A stretch of 64,000 nt of DNA from Janthinobacterium sp. LM6 (GCF_002002885.1 NZ_CP019510.1:1426001-1490000), one strand, 5' to 3'; counted from the first letter of the stretch, positions 25,732-34,737 are shown. Notes: generated from the sequence alone by a model not told the origin. Numbers and translations are program-made.

Positions 25732-26078
25732 GTCAGTTCCTTGTGGCGTTTGCGGGCCAGCGCCAGGTCATCGTCCGGCGTCGTCCGGGTTTTCTTGATA
25801 AAGCCGTGCAGCGCCACCAGGCAATCGCCGTGATGGCAGATCAGCACGCGCGCGATGCGCTTGCCGGGCAAGCTGCTGCGAATTTCTGATAAACCGTGCC
25901 CCAGATGGCGGCACAGGGGCATGCCCACGGGCCAGCGCCATTGCGCATGCATCAAGTCTTGCCCGATCACATGGCGTTCCTCGATGGGGAACGACTTGAG
26001 CCAGTCGCGCACGGGTTCGCCGCCATTGCCGTTCGCATAGAACAGCAGGGTAATCTGCCGCAAGCCGGAAGCATCCAT
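25728..26078 (-). CDS. HigB/RelE-type (Gp49-like) toxin
   Basis: 116 residues from the ATG complementary to 26076-26078, preceded by GGAGGT. A 14-codon longer frame lacks a ribosome-binding site and runs through the operator. The protein has the Gp49/RelE-like core: ITLLFYANGNGGEPVRDWLKSFP, GLSEIRSSLPGKRIARVLICHHGDCLVALHGFIKKTRTTPDDDLALARKRHKEL. The conserved LxGFxKKtxktPxxeialAxxR segment is typical. Such toxins cleave mRNA at the ribosome. The pair has no phage or transposon genes around it. Confidence 0.87.
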   Translation of the reverse strand: MDASGLRQITLLFYANGNGGEPVRDWLKSFPIEERHVIGQDLMHAQWRWPVGMPLCRHLGHGLSEIRSSLPGKRIARVLICHHGDCLVALHGFIKKTRTTPDDDLALARKRHKELT

Positions 26079-26093
26079 GACGCACCTCCACGT

Positions 26094-26111
26094 TGTACTA
26101 TATAAGGTACA
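26094..26111. promoter_or_regulatory. Candidate operator of the toxin-antitoxin pair
   Basis: TGTAC (26094-26098) and GTACA (26107-26111) form an inverted repeat with an AT-only-like 8-base centre, 16 bp upstream of the toxin ATG. It is in the right place for autoregulation by the HigA-like antitoxin and covers a TATAGT-like -10 element. Confidence 0.5.
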
Positions 26112-26248
26112 TGTTCGCAAGGAGAATTTGCGCCGCAGTTGAAAAATCGGGCGCGCATGGATGGTTGTAGCCGATGGCGGGCCATCGCGTGGCCCGCCAG
26201 ATCAAACACGGTTCAGATAATCAAGCGGCCAGCATCAAGCGGCCAGCG

Positions 26249-26710
26249 TCAGGCGCCCAGCCAAGGCAAGCCTGCCTTGCACCAGCCGCCGATCTGTTTG
26301 CGGTGGCCGTCGGCGTCCTTGTCGCCTTCAAAACCTTCGAGGATGTCGAAGCAGTTGCTGTAGCCGTGCTCGGTCGCCAGCTTGGCGGCGTGGCGCGAAC
26401 GCACGCCGGAGCGGCACAGGAACAGCAGCACCTCGTCCTTGCCTGCCTGGGCCGCCAGCTGCGCGAGGAAGTCGGGATTCGGCACGCCGCCCGGATACGT
26501 GGCCCACTGCACCGCACCATGCTGGGTATCGGCGATGTCGACCCGGCCGACCCAGTCGCGCTCGGCAGTCGTGCGCACATCGATGAGCTTGACGGCAGCA
26601 TCGCCTTGCAGCAAGTCATACGCTTCCTGCGGCGTGACGGCGCCGGCATACGGCGTACCTTCATTGGCCCGGCTGCGGGCGGTGGTCAGGATGTCGGCGG
26701 CGGTGGTCAT
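26249..26710 (-). CDS. Rhodanese-like domain protein
   Basis: 153 residues forming a single rhodanese domain: AYDLLQGDAAVKLIDVRTTAERDWVGRV, then the active-site loop CRSGVRSR with the persulfide Cys, then the closing ILEGFEGDKDADGHRKQIGGWCKAGLPW. It transfers sulfur or serves as a sulfur carrier in the cytosol. It is close to the common length of single-domain bacterial members. It is divergent from glnA, sharing a 386-bp region that contains NtrC-type sites. Confidence 0.92.
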   Translation of the reverse strand: MTTAADILTTARSRANEGTPYAGAVTPQEAYDLLQGDAAVKLIDVRTTAERDWVGRVDIADTQHGAVQWATYPGGVPNPDFLAQLAAQAGKDEVLLFLCRSGVRSRHAAKLATEHGYSNCFDILEGFEGDKDADGHRKQIGGWCKAGLPWLGA

Positions 26711-26837
26711 GGCGTCCTCGATGAAAGTGGGCAGGTGTGTGTACGATTATAGTGCGCCGTCCGCGCCCCGCAAACGGGAATCCATGGTGCACGGCGCATG
26801 CACCACAACGAGGCATTTTTCGGCAATCCGCACAAAA

Positions 26838-26854
26838 TGCACGATAATGGTGCG
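26838..26854. promoter_or_regulatory. NtrC-type enhancer site 1
   Basis: TGCACGATAATGGTGCG resembles the NtrC consensus TGCACCANNNTGGTGCA at most half-site positions. Its centre is about 160 bp upstream of the predicted sigma-54 start. Confidence 0.7.
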
Positions 26855-26866
26855 TTATTCGTTTTT

Positions 26867-26883
26867 TGCACTTGCTTAGTGCA
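26867..26883. promoter_or_regulatory. NtrC-type enhancer site 2
   Basis: TGCACTTGCTTAGTGCA is a perfect 6+6 inverted repeat of the NtrC form. Its centre lies 29 bp from that of site 1, near three helical turns, which allows cooperative binding of NtrC dimers as at enterobacterial glnA. Confidence 0.75.
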
Positions 26884-26981
26884 TTCTTGATTTGACGCAA
26901 ATGCGCATCAAAATCGCGGGCATGAAAACTTTCACTGGGATGGCAGTAATTTTGTTGCCGGCACCTGGGTGCTCCTGGAGC

Positions 26982-26996
26982 TGGCATGGAATCTGC
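26982..26996 (+). promoter_or_regulatory. Predicted sigma-54 promoter of glnA
   Basis: TGGCATGGAATCTGC has the -24 GG and -12 GC separated by exactly 10 bases. Transcription would start near 27008, about 90 nt before glnA. Outside this promoter and the two enhancer sites the gap 26711-27096 holds nothing recognised. Confidence 0.7.
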
Positions 26997-27096
26997 TATG
27001 ATCCTTATGAGTTTTGGTGGCACGCAATGTTTGCTTCGCTTCATCAGCCCAGACGCACTAAGGTCGGCTCACCCCACATTCATTTAGGAGATACGC

Positions 27097-28512
27097 ATGG
27101 CAATGACAGCCGCAGAAGTCTTGAAGATGGTAGAAGAAAACGAAGTCAAATTCGTTGATTTCCGCTTTGCCGATACCCGTGGTAAAGAGCAGCACGTGAC
27201 GGTTCCCGTGTCGCACTTCGACATGGACAAATTCGAGTCGGGCCACGCCTTTGACGGTTCTTCGATCGCTGGCTGGAAAGGCATTGAAGCGTCCGACATG
27301 ATCTTGCTGCCGGATCCAAACACGGCTAATATCGACCCGTTCATGGAAGAAACGACCCTGTTCATGCAGTGCGACGTGATCGAACCGTCGGACGGCAAGG
27401 GCTACGACCGCGACCCGCGCTCGATCGCGAAACGCGCCGAAGCCTACCTGAAATCGTCGGGCATGGGCGACACCGCCTACTTCGGCCCTGAGCCGGAATT
27501 CTTCATCTTCGACAGCGTGCGCTGGAAGATCGACATGTCGGGCTGCTTCGTCAAGATCGGTTCGGACGAAGGTTCGTGGTCGACCGGCAAGGACATCGAA
27601 GGCGGCAACAGCGGCCACCGTCCTACCGTCAAGGGCGGCTATTTCCCCGTGCCACCAGTGGACAGCTTCCAGGACATGCGTTCGGAAATGTGCCTGATTC
27701 TGGAATCGCTGGGCATCCCGGTTGAGGTACATCATCACGAAGTGGCCGGCGCCGGTCAGAATGAAATCGGCACCAAGTTCTCGACCCTGGTCGAGCGCGC
27801 CGACTGGACGCAAAACCTGAAATACGTGGTGTGGAACGTGGCGCACAGCTATGGCAAGACCGCCACCTTCATGCCGAAACCTATCGTTGGCGACAACGGT
27901 TCGGGCATGCACGTGCATCAATCCGTATGGAAAGATGGCAAAAATCTGTTCGCTGGCGACGGCTATGCCGGCCTGTCCGATTTCGCCCTGTACTACATCG
28001 GCGGCATCATCAAGCACGCCAAGGCACTGAACGCGATCACCAATCCGGGCACCAACTCGTACAAGCGTCTGGTACCAGGCTACGAAGCTCCAGTGAAACT
28101 GGCGTACTCGGCGAAAAACCGTTCCGCCTCGATCCGTATCCCGCACGTGGCCAATCCAAAAGGCCGCCGCGTCGAAGCGCGCTTCCCGGATCCACTGGCG
28201 AACCCGTACCTGTGCTTCGCCGCACTGCTGATGGCCGGCCTGGACGGCGTTGCCAACAAGATCCATCCGGGCGAAGCCGCCTCGAAAGATCTGTACCATC
28301 TGCCGCCGGAAGAAGATGCACTGATCCCTACCGTGTGCGCTTCGCTGGAAGAAGCACTGGAAGCCCTGGACAAGGACCGCGAATTCCTGACCCGCGGCGG
28401 CGTGTTCAGCGATTCCATGATCGACGCTTACCTGGAACTGAAAATGCAGGACGTGCAACGCATGCGCATGACCACGCATCCTGCCGAGTTCGACATGTAC
28501 TACTCGCTGTAA
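27097..28512 (+). CDS. glnA: Glutamine synthetase type I
   Basis: 471 residues with TAGGAG before the ATG. Signatures include DGSSIAGW, the metal and ATP regions ([44 protein letters not shown]), and the C-terminal NRSASIRIP. The adenylylation site is present: DLYHLPPEE with Tyr400. It makes glutamine from glutamate and ammonia as a dodecamer. GlnE, encoded at 49158-51911, would adenylylate Tyr400. Expression is likely from the sigma-54/NtrC promoter upstream. A strong terminator follows, so ntrBC probably have some separate transcription. Confidence 0.98.
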   Translation: MAMTAAEVLKMVEENEVKFVDFRFADTRGKEQHVTVPVSHFDMDKFESGHAFDGSSIAGWKGIEASDMILLPDPNTANIDPFMEETTLFMQCDVIEPSDGKGYDRDPRSIAKRAEAYLKSSGMGDTAYFGPEPEFFIFDSVRWKIDMSGCFVKIGSDEGSWSTGKDIEGGNSGHRPTVKGGYFPVPPVDSFQDMRSEMCLILESLGIPVEVHHHEVAGAGQNEIGTKFSTLVERADWTQNLKYVVWNVAHSYGKTATFMPKPIVGDNGSGMHVHQSVWKDGKNLFAGDGYAGLSDFALYYIGGIIKHAKALNAITNPGTNSYKRLVPGYEAPVKLAYSAKNRSASIRIPHVANPKGRRVEARFPDPLANPYLCFAALLMAGLDGVANKIHPGEAASKDLYHLPPEEDALIPTVCASLEEALEALDKDREFLTRGGVFSDSMIDAYLELKMQDVQRMRMTTHPAEFDMYYSL

Positions 28513-28545
28513 TGGCGCCACGCCGGCAATGTGCCGGTAGTGAAT

Positions 28546-28585
28546 AAAAAACGCGGGTGAGGCGATGGTCTTGCCCGCGTTTTTT
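28546..28585 (+). terminator. Intrinsic terminator after glnA
   Basis: Arms AAAAACGCGGG (ending 28557) and CCCGCGTTTTTT (from 28574) with a 16-base loop and a T run. Confidence 0.85.
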
Positions 28586-28668
28586 TATGCAAGGCGCCAA
28601 GGCGGCGCCGGTGCGGTGTTGTATAGTCGGCCCAGGAACGATGCGGCACGAGCCGACAGGAGTGAAGA

Positions 28669-29178
28669 TTGACCAAGCATTACAGAATGGCGCTGATGGC
28701 AGGATTGCTGGGCGCGGCGGCACAGGCGCACGGACAGCTGTATGTGTGCGCCGATGCGCAGGGACACAAGACGTACACGGACAGGAGTGCTGGCAAGCAT
28801 TGCCAGCTGCTCGATTTGCCGGGCGCCATGACGGAGCCGCCACGCAGGACGGCGCCGCCGGCCGGTGCGCCGGTACGGCCCGCCCTGCAGGCGGCGGCCA
28901 CGGCGGCGCCTGCCGCCGGCGCTTTTCCCAAGGTCGATGGCGCCGAGCAGCGCGCGCGCGACCTGGACCGGCGCCAGATCCTGCAGGACGAATTGCGCAG
29001 CGAAGAGCAGAAGCTGGCGGCGCAGCGCCTGGAATTCAACGGCGGCCAGCCCGAACGCCAGGGCAATGAGCGTAACTACGCGAAATACCAGGAAAGAGTG
29101 GCGCAGTTGAAGGACAACATTAGCCGGACACAGCAGAACGTCGAGGCCCTGAAACGCGAGATCGCGAATATTCGGTAA
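28669..29178 (+). CDS. DUF4124 domain-containing exported protein
   Basis: 169 residues. The TTG start at 28669 is preferred because AGGAG lies six bases upstream; the ATG at 28687 has no such site. A signal peptide ends near AQAHGQ. The DUF4124 domain follows (LYVCADAQGHKTYTDRSAGKHCQLLDLP), with a conserved Cys pair. A Pro/Ala linker then leads into a long charged coiled coil (RARDLDRRQILQDEL through NISRTQQNVEALKREIANIR). It should be periplasmic. It sits five bases before ntrB, so it is co-transcribed with the nitrogen regulators, but no link in function is known. Confidence 0.82.
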   Translation: MTKHYRMALMAGLLGAAAQAHGQLYVCADAQGHKTYTDRSAGKHCQLLDLPGAMTEPPRRTAPPAGAPVRPALQAAATAAPAAGAFPKVDGAEQRARDLDRRQILQDELRSEEQKLAAQRLEFNGGQPERQGNERNYAKYQERVAQLKDNISRTQQNVEALKREIANIR

Positions 29179-29183
29179 AGCAC

Positions 29184-30272
29184 ATGACACTAGACAACCA
29201 TTCCAGCCGTCCCGCCCACCTGGCCGGCCTTGATTTGCTCGCTTCAGCCGTGATCCTGCTCGATGGCGACGGCCGCATCGGCTACGCCAACGCGGCGGCG
29301 GAAAACCTGCTGGAAAGCTCGCTGAAGGCGCTGTCGCGGCAAAAACTGACGGCGCTGTTCCTGAATCCCGAGGAACTGGCCGGCATTTGCGCGCAGGCGC
29401 TCGAACATAAATTTTCCGACCTGCGCCAGGACCTGAGCCTGGAGCGCCTGGGGCGCGAGCCGCTGCGCGTGCACAGCATCGTCAGCGCGCTCGACGCGCC
29501 GCGCGACGGCGTGCTGATCGAGCTGCGCGAGAACGTGCAGCAGCTGAAGCTCGACCGCGAGGAGCGCATCCTCGACCAGAGCCAGGTCAACAAGGAGCTG
29601 ATCCGCAACCTGGCGCATGAAATCAAGAACCCGCTGGGCGGCATCCGCGGCGCGGCCCAGCTGCTGGAGCTGGAACTGCCGGCCCTGCACCTGAGCGAAC
29701 TGCGCGAATACACGCAAGTCATCATCAAGGAAGCGGACCGCCTGCAAACCCTGGTCGACCGCCTGCTGGCACCGCACCGCCGCCCGCATATCGTGGGCGA
29801 CGTGAATATCCACGAAGTGTGCGAACGGGTCCGCAGCCTGATCCTGGCCGAATTCCCCAGCGGCCTGACCATTGCGCGTGATTACGACGCTTCGATTCCC
29901 GAGTTTCGCGGCGACAAGGAGCAATTGATACAGACCGTGCTCAATATCGCGCACAACGCGGCGCAAGCGCTGGCCGAGCGCATCGAGGCGGGCGATGCGG
30001 AGCTGATTTTCAAGACGCGCGTGGCGCGCCAGGTGACCCTGGCCAAGGTCCGTTACGGCCTGGCATTAGACTTGCATATCATTGACAATGGACCGGGCAT
30101 CGCACCCCAGATCCGCGACCGGATTTTCTACCCGCTGGTGTCGGGCAGGGAAGGCGGCAGCGGGCTGGGACTGACCTTGGCGCAAACCTTCGTGCAACAG
30201 CACCTGGGCGTGATCGAGTGCGAAAGCCGGCCTGGATACACCGATTTCAGGATCGTTCTACCCTTGCCATAA
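29184..30272 (+). CDS. glnL: Nitrogen regulation sensor kinase/phosphatase NtrB
   Basis: 362 residues. An N-terminal PAS domain (LDLLASAVILLDGDGRIGYANAAAENLL) is followed by the dimerisation/His domain with NLAHEIKNPLGG (His145). The ATPase has its N-box near TVLNIAHNAAQALAE and G-boxes DNGPGIAP and GGSGLGL. There is no membrane segment, as expected for the cytosolic NtrB. It phosphorylates or dephosphorylates NtrC depending on PII and glutamine. It lies between the DUF4124 gene (5 bp) and ntrC (48 bp). Confidence 0.95.
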   Translation: MTLDNHSSRPAHLAGLDLLASAVILLDGDGRIGYANAAAENLLESSLKALSRQKLTALFLNPEELAGICAQALEHKFSDLRQDLSLERLGREPLRVHSIVSALDAPRDGVLIELRENVQQLKLDREERILDQSQVNKELIRNLAHEIKNPLGGIRGAAQLLELELPALHLSELREYTQVIIKEADRLQTLVDRLLAPHRRPHIVGDVNIHEVCERVRSLILAEFPSGLTIARDYDASIPEFRGDKEQLIQTVLNIAHNAAQALAERIEAGDAELIFKTRVARQVTLAKVRYGLALDLHIIDNGPGIAPQIRDRIFYPLVSGREGGSGLGLTLAQTFVQQHLGVIECESRPGYTDFRIVLPLP

Positions 30273-30320
30273 GCGAGGAGGTATCCCACCCATGAAATCC
30301 ATTGCGGGACGCACATACTA

Positions 30321-31811
30321 ATGAAGCCAATCTGGATAGTTGACGACGACGAATCAATCCGCTGGGTGCTGGAAAAAGCCCTGGCGCGGGAAAATCTCGC
30401 CACCAAGAGTTTTGCCAATGCACGCGACGCCATCGCCGCGCTGGAATTTGACACGCCGCAAGTGCTCGTGTCCGATATCCGCATGCCGGGCGCTTCCGGC
30501 CTGGAATTGTTGCAGACGGTCAAGTCGCGCTTTCCCGGCTTGCCGGTCATCATTATTACCGCCTTTTCCGACCTCGATTCAGCCGTCGCAGCCTTCCAGG
30601 GCGGCGCCTTCGAATACCTGGCCAAGCCCTTCGATATCGACAAGGCCGTCGAGCTGATCCGCCGCGCGCTGGAAGAGAGCCTGCGCGAGACCAGCGTCGA
30701 GTCGGGACCGTCGGAAACACCGGAAATCCTCGGCCAGGCGCCGGCCATGCAGGAAGTCTTCCGCGCCATCGGCCGCCTGTCGCAATCGAATGTGACGGTG
30801 CTGATCACGGGCGAATCCGGTTCCGGCAAGGAACTCGTGGCGCGCGCGCTGCACAAGCACAGCCCGCGCGCGGCGCAGCCGTTCATCGCCCTGAACACGG
30901 CGGCGATCCCCAAGGATTTGCTGGAATCGGAACTGTTCGGCCATGAACGGGGCGCGTTTACGGGCGCCCAGACGACGCGCCGCGGCCGCTTCGAGCAAGC
31001 CGAGAACGGCACCCTGTTCCTCGATGAAATCGGCGACATGCCGTTCGACCTGCAGACGCGCCTGCTGCGCGTGCTGTCCGACGGGCATTTCTACCGCGTC
31101 GGCGGCCACCAGCCCATGAAGGCGAACGTGCGCGTCATTACGGCCACGCACCAGAACCTGGAACAGCGCGTGCGCGACGGCCTGTTCCGCGAAGACTTGT
31201 ATCACCGCCTGAACGTGATCCGTTTGCGCTTGCCCAGTTTGCGGGAGCGGCGCGAGGATATCCCCATCCTGGTGCGCCACTTCCTGGTGCAGAGCGCACG
31301 CCAGCTGGGCGTGGAAGCCAAACGCATGAGCGAGCCGACGATGCAGTTCCTCAGCAGCCTCGATTTGCCCGGCAATGTGCGCCAGCTGGAAAACCTGTGC
31401 AACTGGATCACCGTCATGGCGCCGGGCCAGACGGTGGAAATCAAGGACTTGCCGCTGGAATTGACGCAGGGACAGGGCGATGGCGCAGCCAGCGCGGCGG
31501 CGGGCGAGCCTGCGCCGGCGGCCGTTGCCCATGCGCATGGCGGCCAGGTCTTCGAGGCGGCCGCGCCCGCCAACGGCGCGCCGCCGGGCTGGATTGGTTT
31601 ACTGGAATTGCAGGCGGCCGGCATGCTGGGCGCGGGGCAGCAGGAAGTCATGGCCGTGCTGGGGCGCCAATTCGAGTCGGCCTTGATCAAGACGGCGCTC
31701 AAGCATACGCACGGGCGCAAGAACGATGCCGCCGTGCGCCTGGGCATCGGCCGCAACACCATCACCCGCAAGATCTCGGAACTGGGCATCGACGGCGCCA
31801 AGGACGATTGA
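30321..31811 (+). CDS. glnG: Nitrogen regulation sigma-54 activator NtrC
   Basis: 496 residues in three parts. The receiver domain has the acidic pocket VDDDES and phospho-acceptor Asp52 in SDIRMPG. The AAA+ domain has Walker A GESGSGKE (164-171), the sigma-54-contacting GAFTGA loop (211-216) and Walker B TLFLDE (231-236). The Fis-type DNA-binding domain ends in AVRLGIGRNTITRKISELGI. An Ala/Gly-rich linker of about 60 residues precedes the last domain. It activates nitrogen-limitation genes. Its probable sites lie upstream of glnA at 26838-26883, and a resembling site is at 40440. It is followed by a terminator. Confidence 0.97.
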   Translation: MKPIWIVDDDESIRWVLEKALARENLATKSFANARDAIAALEFDTPQVLVSDIRMPGASGLELLQTVKSRFPGLPVIIITAFSDLDSAVAAFQGGAFEYLAKPFDIDKAVELIRRALEESLRETSVESGPSETPEILGQAPAMQEVFRAIGRLSQSNVTVLITGESGSGKELVARALHKHSPRAAQPFIALNTAAIPKDLLESELFGHERGAFTGAQTTRRGRFEQAENGTLFLDEIGDMPFDLQTRLLRVLSDGHFYRVGGHQPMKANVRVITATHQNLEQRVRDGLFREDLYHRLNVIRLRLPSLRERREDIPILVRHFLVQSARQLGVEAKRMSEPTMQFLSSLDLPGNVRQLENLCNWITVMAPGQTVEIKDLPLELTQGQGDGAASAAAGEPAPAAVAHAHGGQVFEAAAPANGAPPGWIGLLELQAAGMLGAGQQEVMAVLGRQFESALIKTALKHTHGRKNDAAVRLGIGRNTITRKISELGIDGAKDD

Positions 31812-31820
31812 CGCAGGTCA

Positions 31821-31840
31821 GGACGGGGGCTCCCCCGTCC
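31821..31840 (+). terminator. Terminator-like hairpin after ntrC
   Basis: GGACGGGGG and CCCCCGTCC, perfect 9-bp arms with a two-base loop, followed by CTTTTCC. Two more hairpins (GCAGGCG/CGCCTGC at 31882-31909 and CCGGAC/GTCCGG at 31909-31926) lie between it and corA. Confidence 0.7.
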
Positions 31841-31950
31841 GCTTTTCCACGCGGCGTCCCTCGCACGCCACAACACGCACTGCAGGCGATAAGGTAAGCT
31901 GGCGCCTGCCGGACTGTTTCGTCCGGTGTTAACTTGAACTGTGGAATAGC

Positions 31951-32916
31951 ATGCTCATAAACTGCGTGGCCTACCAGGATGGCAAAAAACTGGCCGACTT
32001 GCCGATCGACGACATCAGCGATTACGTCGAGCGCCCCGATTGTTTCGTCTGGGTCGCCCTGCTCGACGCCACGCCGGACGAGCTGAAACAGATGCAGCAC
32101 GAGTTTTGCCTGCACGAACTGGCGGTGGAAGACGCGCAGCGGGGCCACCAGCGCCCGAAGATCGAGGAATATGGCGATTCCCTGTTTGCCGTGGTGAAAA
32201 CCGTGGAAATGGTCGAGAATGAACTGGTGCTGGGCGAAGTCGACATTTTTGTCGGCGCCAATTACGTGCTTTCGTCGCGCAGCAACAGCTCGCAGGGCTT
32301 CCTCGGCGTGCGCGCGCGTGCCGAGCGCGAACCGCACTTGCTGCGCCAGGGCTCGGCTTTCGTGCTGTACGCGCTGATGGACGCCGTCGTCGACCGCTAC
32401 TTTCCCGTCCTCGACGCGCTGGAATCGGAACTGGAACTGATCGAGGACCGTATCTTCGACCGTGGCACCGAGCGCGACAATATCGAACGGCTGTATCAAT
32501 TGAAACGCAAGGTCATGGTCTTGCGCCACGTGGTGGCGCCCCTGATGGAAGCTGTAGGTAAGCTGCACGGCGGGCGCGTGCCGCCGCTGTGCCACGATAC
32601 CCAGGAGTATTTCCGCGATGTGCACGACCACCTGGCGCGCATCAACGGCACGCTCGACACCATCCGCGACACCATCAGCACGGCGATCCAGGTGAATCTG
32701 TCGATGGTGGCCATCGACGAGAGCGAAGTGAACAAGCAGTTGGCGGCCTGGGCGGCCATCTTCGCCGTGTTTACGGCATTTGCCGGCATCTGGGGCATGA
32801 ACTTCAAGTTCATGCCGGAGCTGGACTGGCATTATGGCTATCCGGCCGCCGTGGCAGTGATGAGCTGTGTCTGCGGTTATATGTATTACTTGTTCAAGCG
32901 TTCCGGCTGGCTATAA
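31951..32916 (+). CDS. corA: Magnesium/cobalt transporter CorA
   Basis: 321 residues of the CorA family. A large cytosolic N-terminal domain (acidic, with EYGDSLFAVVKTVEM) leads to a long helix (LYQLKRKVMVLRHVVAPLMEAV). Two C-terminal membrane helices contain the selectivity motif GMN (FAGIWGMNFKFMPEL). The final residues YYLFKRSGWL match betaproteobacterial CorA. It forms a pentameric channel for Mg2+ in the inner membrane. It is monocistronic, between ntrC and the histidine kinase gene. The paired hairpins just upstream could be regulatory or simply terminate ntrC. Confidence 0.95.
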   Translation: MLINCVAYQDGKKLADLPIDDISDYVERPDCFVWVALLDATPDELKQMQHEFCLHELAVEDAQRGHQRPKIEEYGDSLFAVVKTVEMVENELVLGEVDIFVGANYVLSSRSNSSQGFLGVRARAEREPHLLRQGSAFVLYALMDAVVDRYFPVLDALESELELIEDRIFDRGTERDNIERLYQLKRKVMVLRHVVAPLMEAVGKLHGGRVPPLCHDTQEYFRDVHDHLARINGTLDTIRDTISTAIQVNLSMVAIDESEVNKQLAAWAAIFAVFTAFAGIWGMNFKFMPELDWHYGYPAAVAVMSCVCGYMYYLFKRSGWL

Positions 32917-33050
32917 AAAATTCCTGTGTATCTGTATTATTAAGCAATAGCCAGGGGTACAATCGCGGCAGGTCCGCTGGGGCGGGCCATGGCTGAGAGT
33001 CGCCGCGCCGGCAGGTGTGCCTGCGCTTCCGGTGCCGTGCAGGAGCATTC

Positions 33051-34424
33051 ATGAGTATTCCGTTGTTTGATGTGAATTCGCAAGAACCCCTGTTCGATGC
33101 CGAGCAGCGGCGCACCCTGGCGGAAGCGGCCCTGCGCTCGATTACCGCCTCGACGGCGCACGCCCGGGGCGACGACTTCCTGCGCATCCTCGTCAAGGAC
33201 CTGGCCGAAGCGCTCGACGTGCACTATGTGATCGCCGGGCGCCTGGTGCGCCTGGACGATGGAAGCGAAGGCATCCGCACCCTCGCCCTGTGGGGCGGCG
33301 ACGGCTACCAGCCGAATATCGAATACAGCCTGCAGCACACGCCATGTCAGGACGTGACGTGCCAGAGCATGTGTTTTCATGGCAGCGATATCCAGCGTCG
33401 CTTTCCATTCGATACCCTCCTCGTCGACATGCATGCGGAAAGCTATGTCGGCATGCCGCTGATCGATACCGAAGGCAAGACCCTGGGCATCCTGTCGGCC
33501 ATCGACACGCGTCCCATCGATGAAAACAAGCGTTTGCTGGCCTTGCTGCTGCTGTCGATCTTCTCGGCCCGCGGCGCGGCCGAGCTGCAGCACCAGGACC
33601 GTACCCAGCAGCTGGAAGAAATCGTGCGCGTGCGCACCGAATCGCTGCTGGCGGCGCAGGCCAACCTGATCGAGCAAGAGCAGATGGCGGCCCTCGGCTC
33701 GCTGGTGGCGGGTGTCTCGCATGAAGTCAACACGCCTATCGGCGTGGCGCTCACGGCCGCGTCGAGCATGGGCAGCTATGCCGACCAGCTGGTGCAGCTG
33801 CTGGGCGGCGCCAAGGTCAGCCGTGCCGAACTGATCGACATTGCCGAGTCGCTCAAGGGGGCGGCCGCCTTGATCGAGCGCAACCTGGCGCGCGCCGCCG
33901 ACCTGATCGGCAATTTCAAGCAACTGGCCGTGGACCAGGTCAGCGAATACGTGGCCGACCTGGCATTGCACGACTATGTGCACGGCCTGGTGTCGGCGCA
34001 CAGTCCGGAATTGCGCAAGGCGGCGCTGGGCGTGGAACTCGATATCGCCCCCGATTGCCAGGTGCGCCTGGCGGCCGGCAAGCTGTCGCAAATCCTCTCG
34101 AACCTGCTGATGAACAGTGCCCGCCATGGCTATCCGCAGGGCGGGCCGGGGCGCATCACGATACGCGCGCGCATCGAGGAGGATGACACCGACGCGGCTG
34201 CGCGCTGGCTGCTGCTCGACTTCTCCGACGACGGCATCGGCCTGGCGCCAGCCGTGCGCGAGCATATGTTCGAACCGTTTTTCACCACCAAGCGGGGCCA
34301 GGGCGGCTCCGGTCTGGGCATGCACATCGTCTACACCATCGTGCAGCAACTGGGCGGCCAGGTGTGCGCCATCGACAGCACGCCCGGCTGTCATATACAG
34401 ATCAGGCTGCCGCTGGCCAGCTGA
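33051..34424 (+). CDS. GAF-domain sensor histidine kinase
   Basis: 469 residues from the ATG at 33051, with AGGAG upstream. Residues about 25-170 form a GAF domain with a Cys/His patch (TPCQDVTCQSMCFH, residues 97-110). A coiled-coil linker (RTQQLEEIVRVRTESLLAAQANLIEQEQMAALGSL) leads to the H-box SHEVNTPIG (His224). The ATPase domain has an N-box in LSNLLMNSARHGY, then FSDDGIGL and GGSGLGMHIVY. No membrane segment or cognate response regulator is visible nearby. The signal is unknown. The MAALGSLVAGVSHEVNTP type of kinase usually works with a remote partner. Confidence 0.88.
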   Translation: MSIPLFDVNSQEPLFDAEQRRTLAEAALRSITASTAHARGDDFLRILVKDLAEALDVHYVIAGRLVRLDDGSEGIRTLALWGGDGYQPNIEYSLQHTPCQDVTCQSMCFHGSDIQRRFPFDTLLVDMHAESYVGMPLIDTEGKTLGILSAIDTRPIDENKRLLALLLLSIFSARGAAELQHQDRTQQLEEIVRVRTESLLAAQANLIEQEQMAALGSLVAGVSHEVNTPIGVALTAASSMGSYADQLVQLLGGAKVSRAELIDIAESLKGAAALIERNLARAADLIGNFKQLAVDQVSEYVADLALHDYVHGLVSAHSPELRKAALGVELDIAPDCQVRLAAGKLSQILSNLLMNSARHGYPQGGPGRITIRARIEEDDTDAAARWLLLDFSDDGIGLAPAVREHMFEPFFTTKRGQGGSGLGMHIVYTIVQQLGGQVCAIDSTPGCHIQIRLPLAS

Positions 34425-34737
34425 TCAGCTGAGCAGGCCTGCGTTTGCGCCACCTTCAGGTGGCCTGCGTGATCCAATCCTCCCTTGTTTTCACAATGTT
34501 GTATGCGTGCCATACACGTGCTGAGTTCTGTTGACACCAAGATTGGCATTGTGATTTCATGTAGTTTCCGAGTTAACTTTCGGTTATTTAGTGTCTGTTT
34601 CCGCGCAAATGTCGTGGGGTTCCTTGCTGGGGCCGAGACCTGAAGAATGTGCGGTGCAAAGAGTGCCTTGAAGTGAACGAATGCAGTGCGGATAGCAAAT
34701 CCGTTGCTTGTCTAACGTACAATGAAAAGGGTTCACC
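34425..34737 (+). promoter_or_regulatory. 313-bp control region before a TonB receptor, with candidate operator
   Basis: No gene is seen. TGTATG-CGTGC-CATACA (34500-34516) is a 17-bp inverted repeat with 6-bp arms, placed 14 bases before a consensus TTGACA (34531-34536). No good -10 is found at 17 bp, so a regulated or activator-dependent promoter is possible. The leader to the receptor ATG is long, about 170 nt. Confidence 0.45.

Noticed and set aside
27018-27034. TGGCAC...TTGC as the glnA sigma-54 promoter
   Set aside because: The GG and GC elements are 12 bases apart rather than 10; the element at 26982-26996 has exact spacing.
32940-33050. Possible TPP riboswitch before the histidine kinase, because of a CTGAGAG string
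   Set aside because: The other conserved TPP blocks (ACCTGAT and the flanking stems) are missing.
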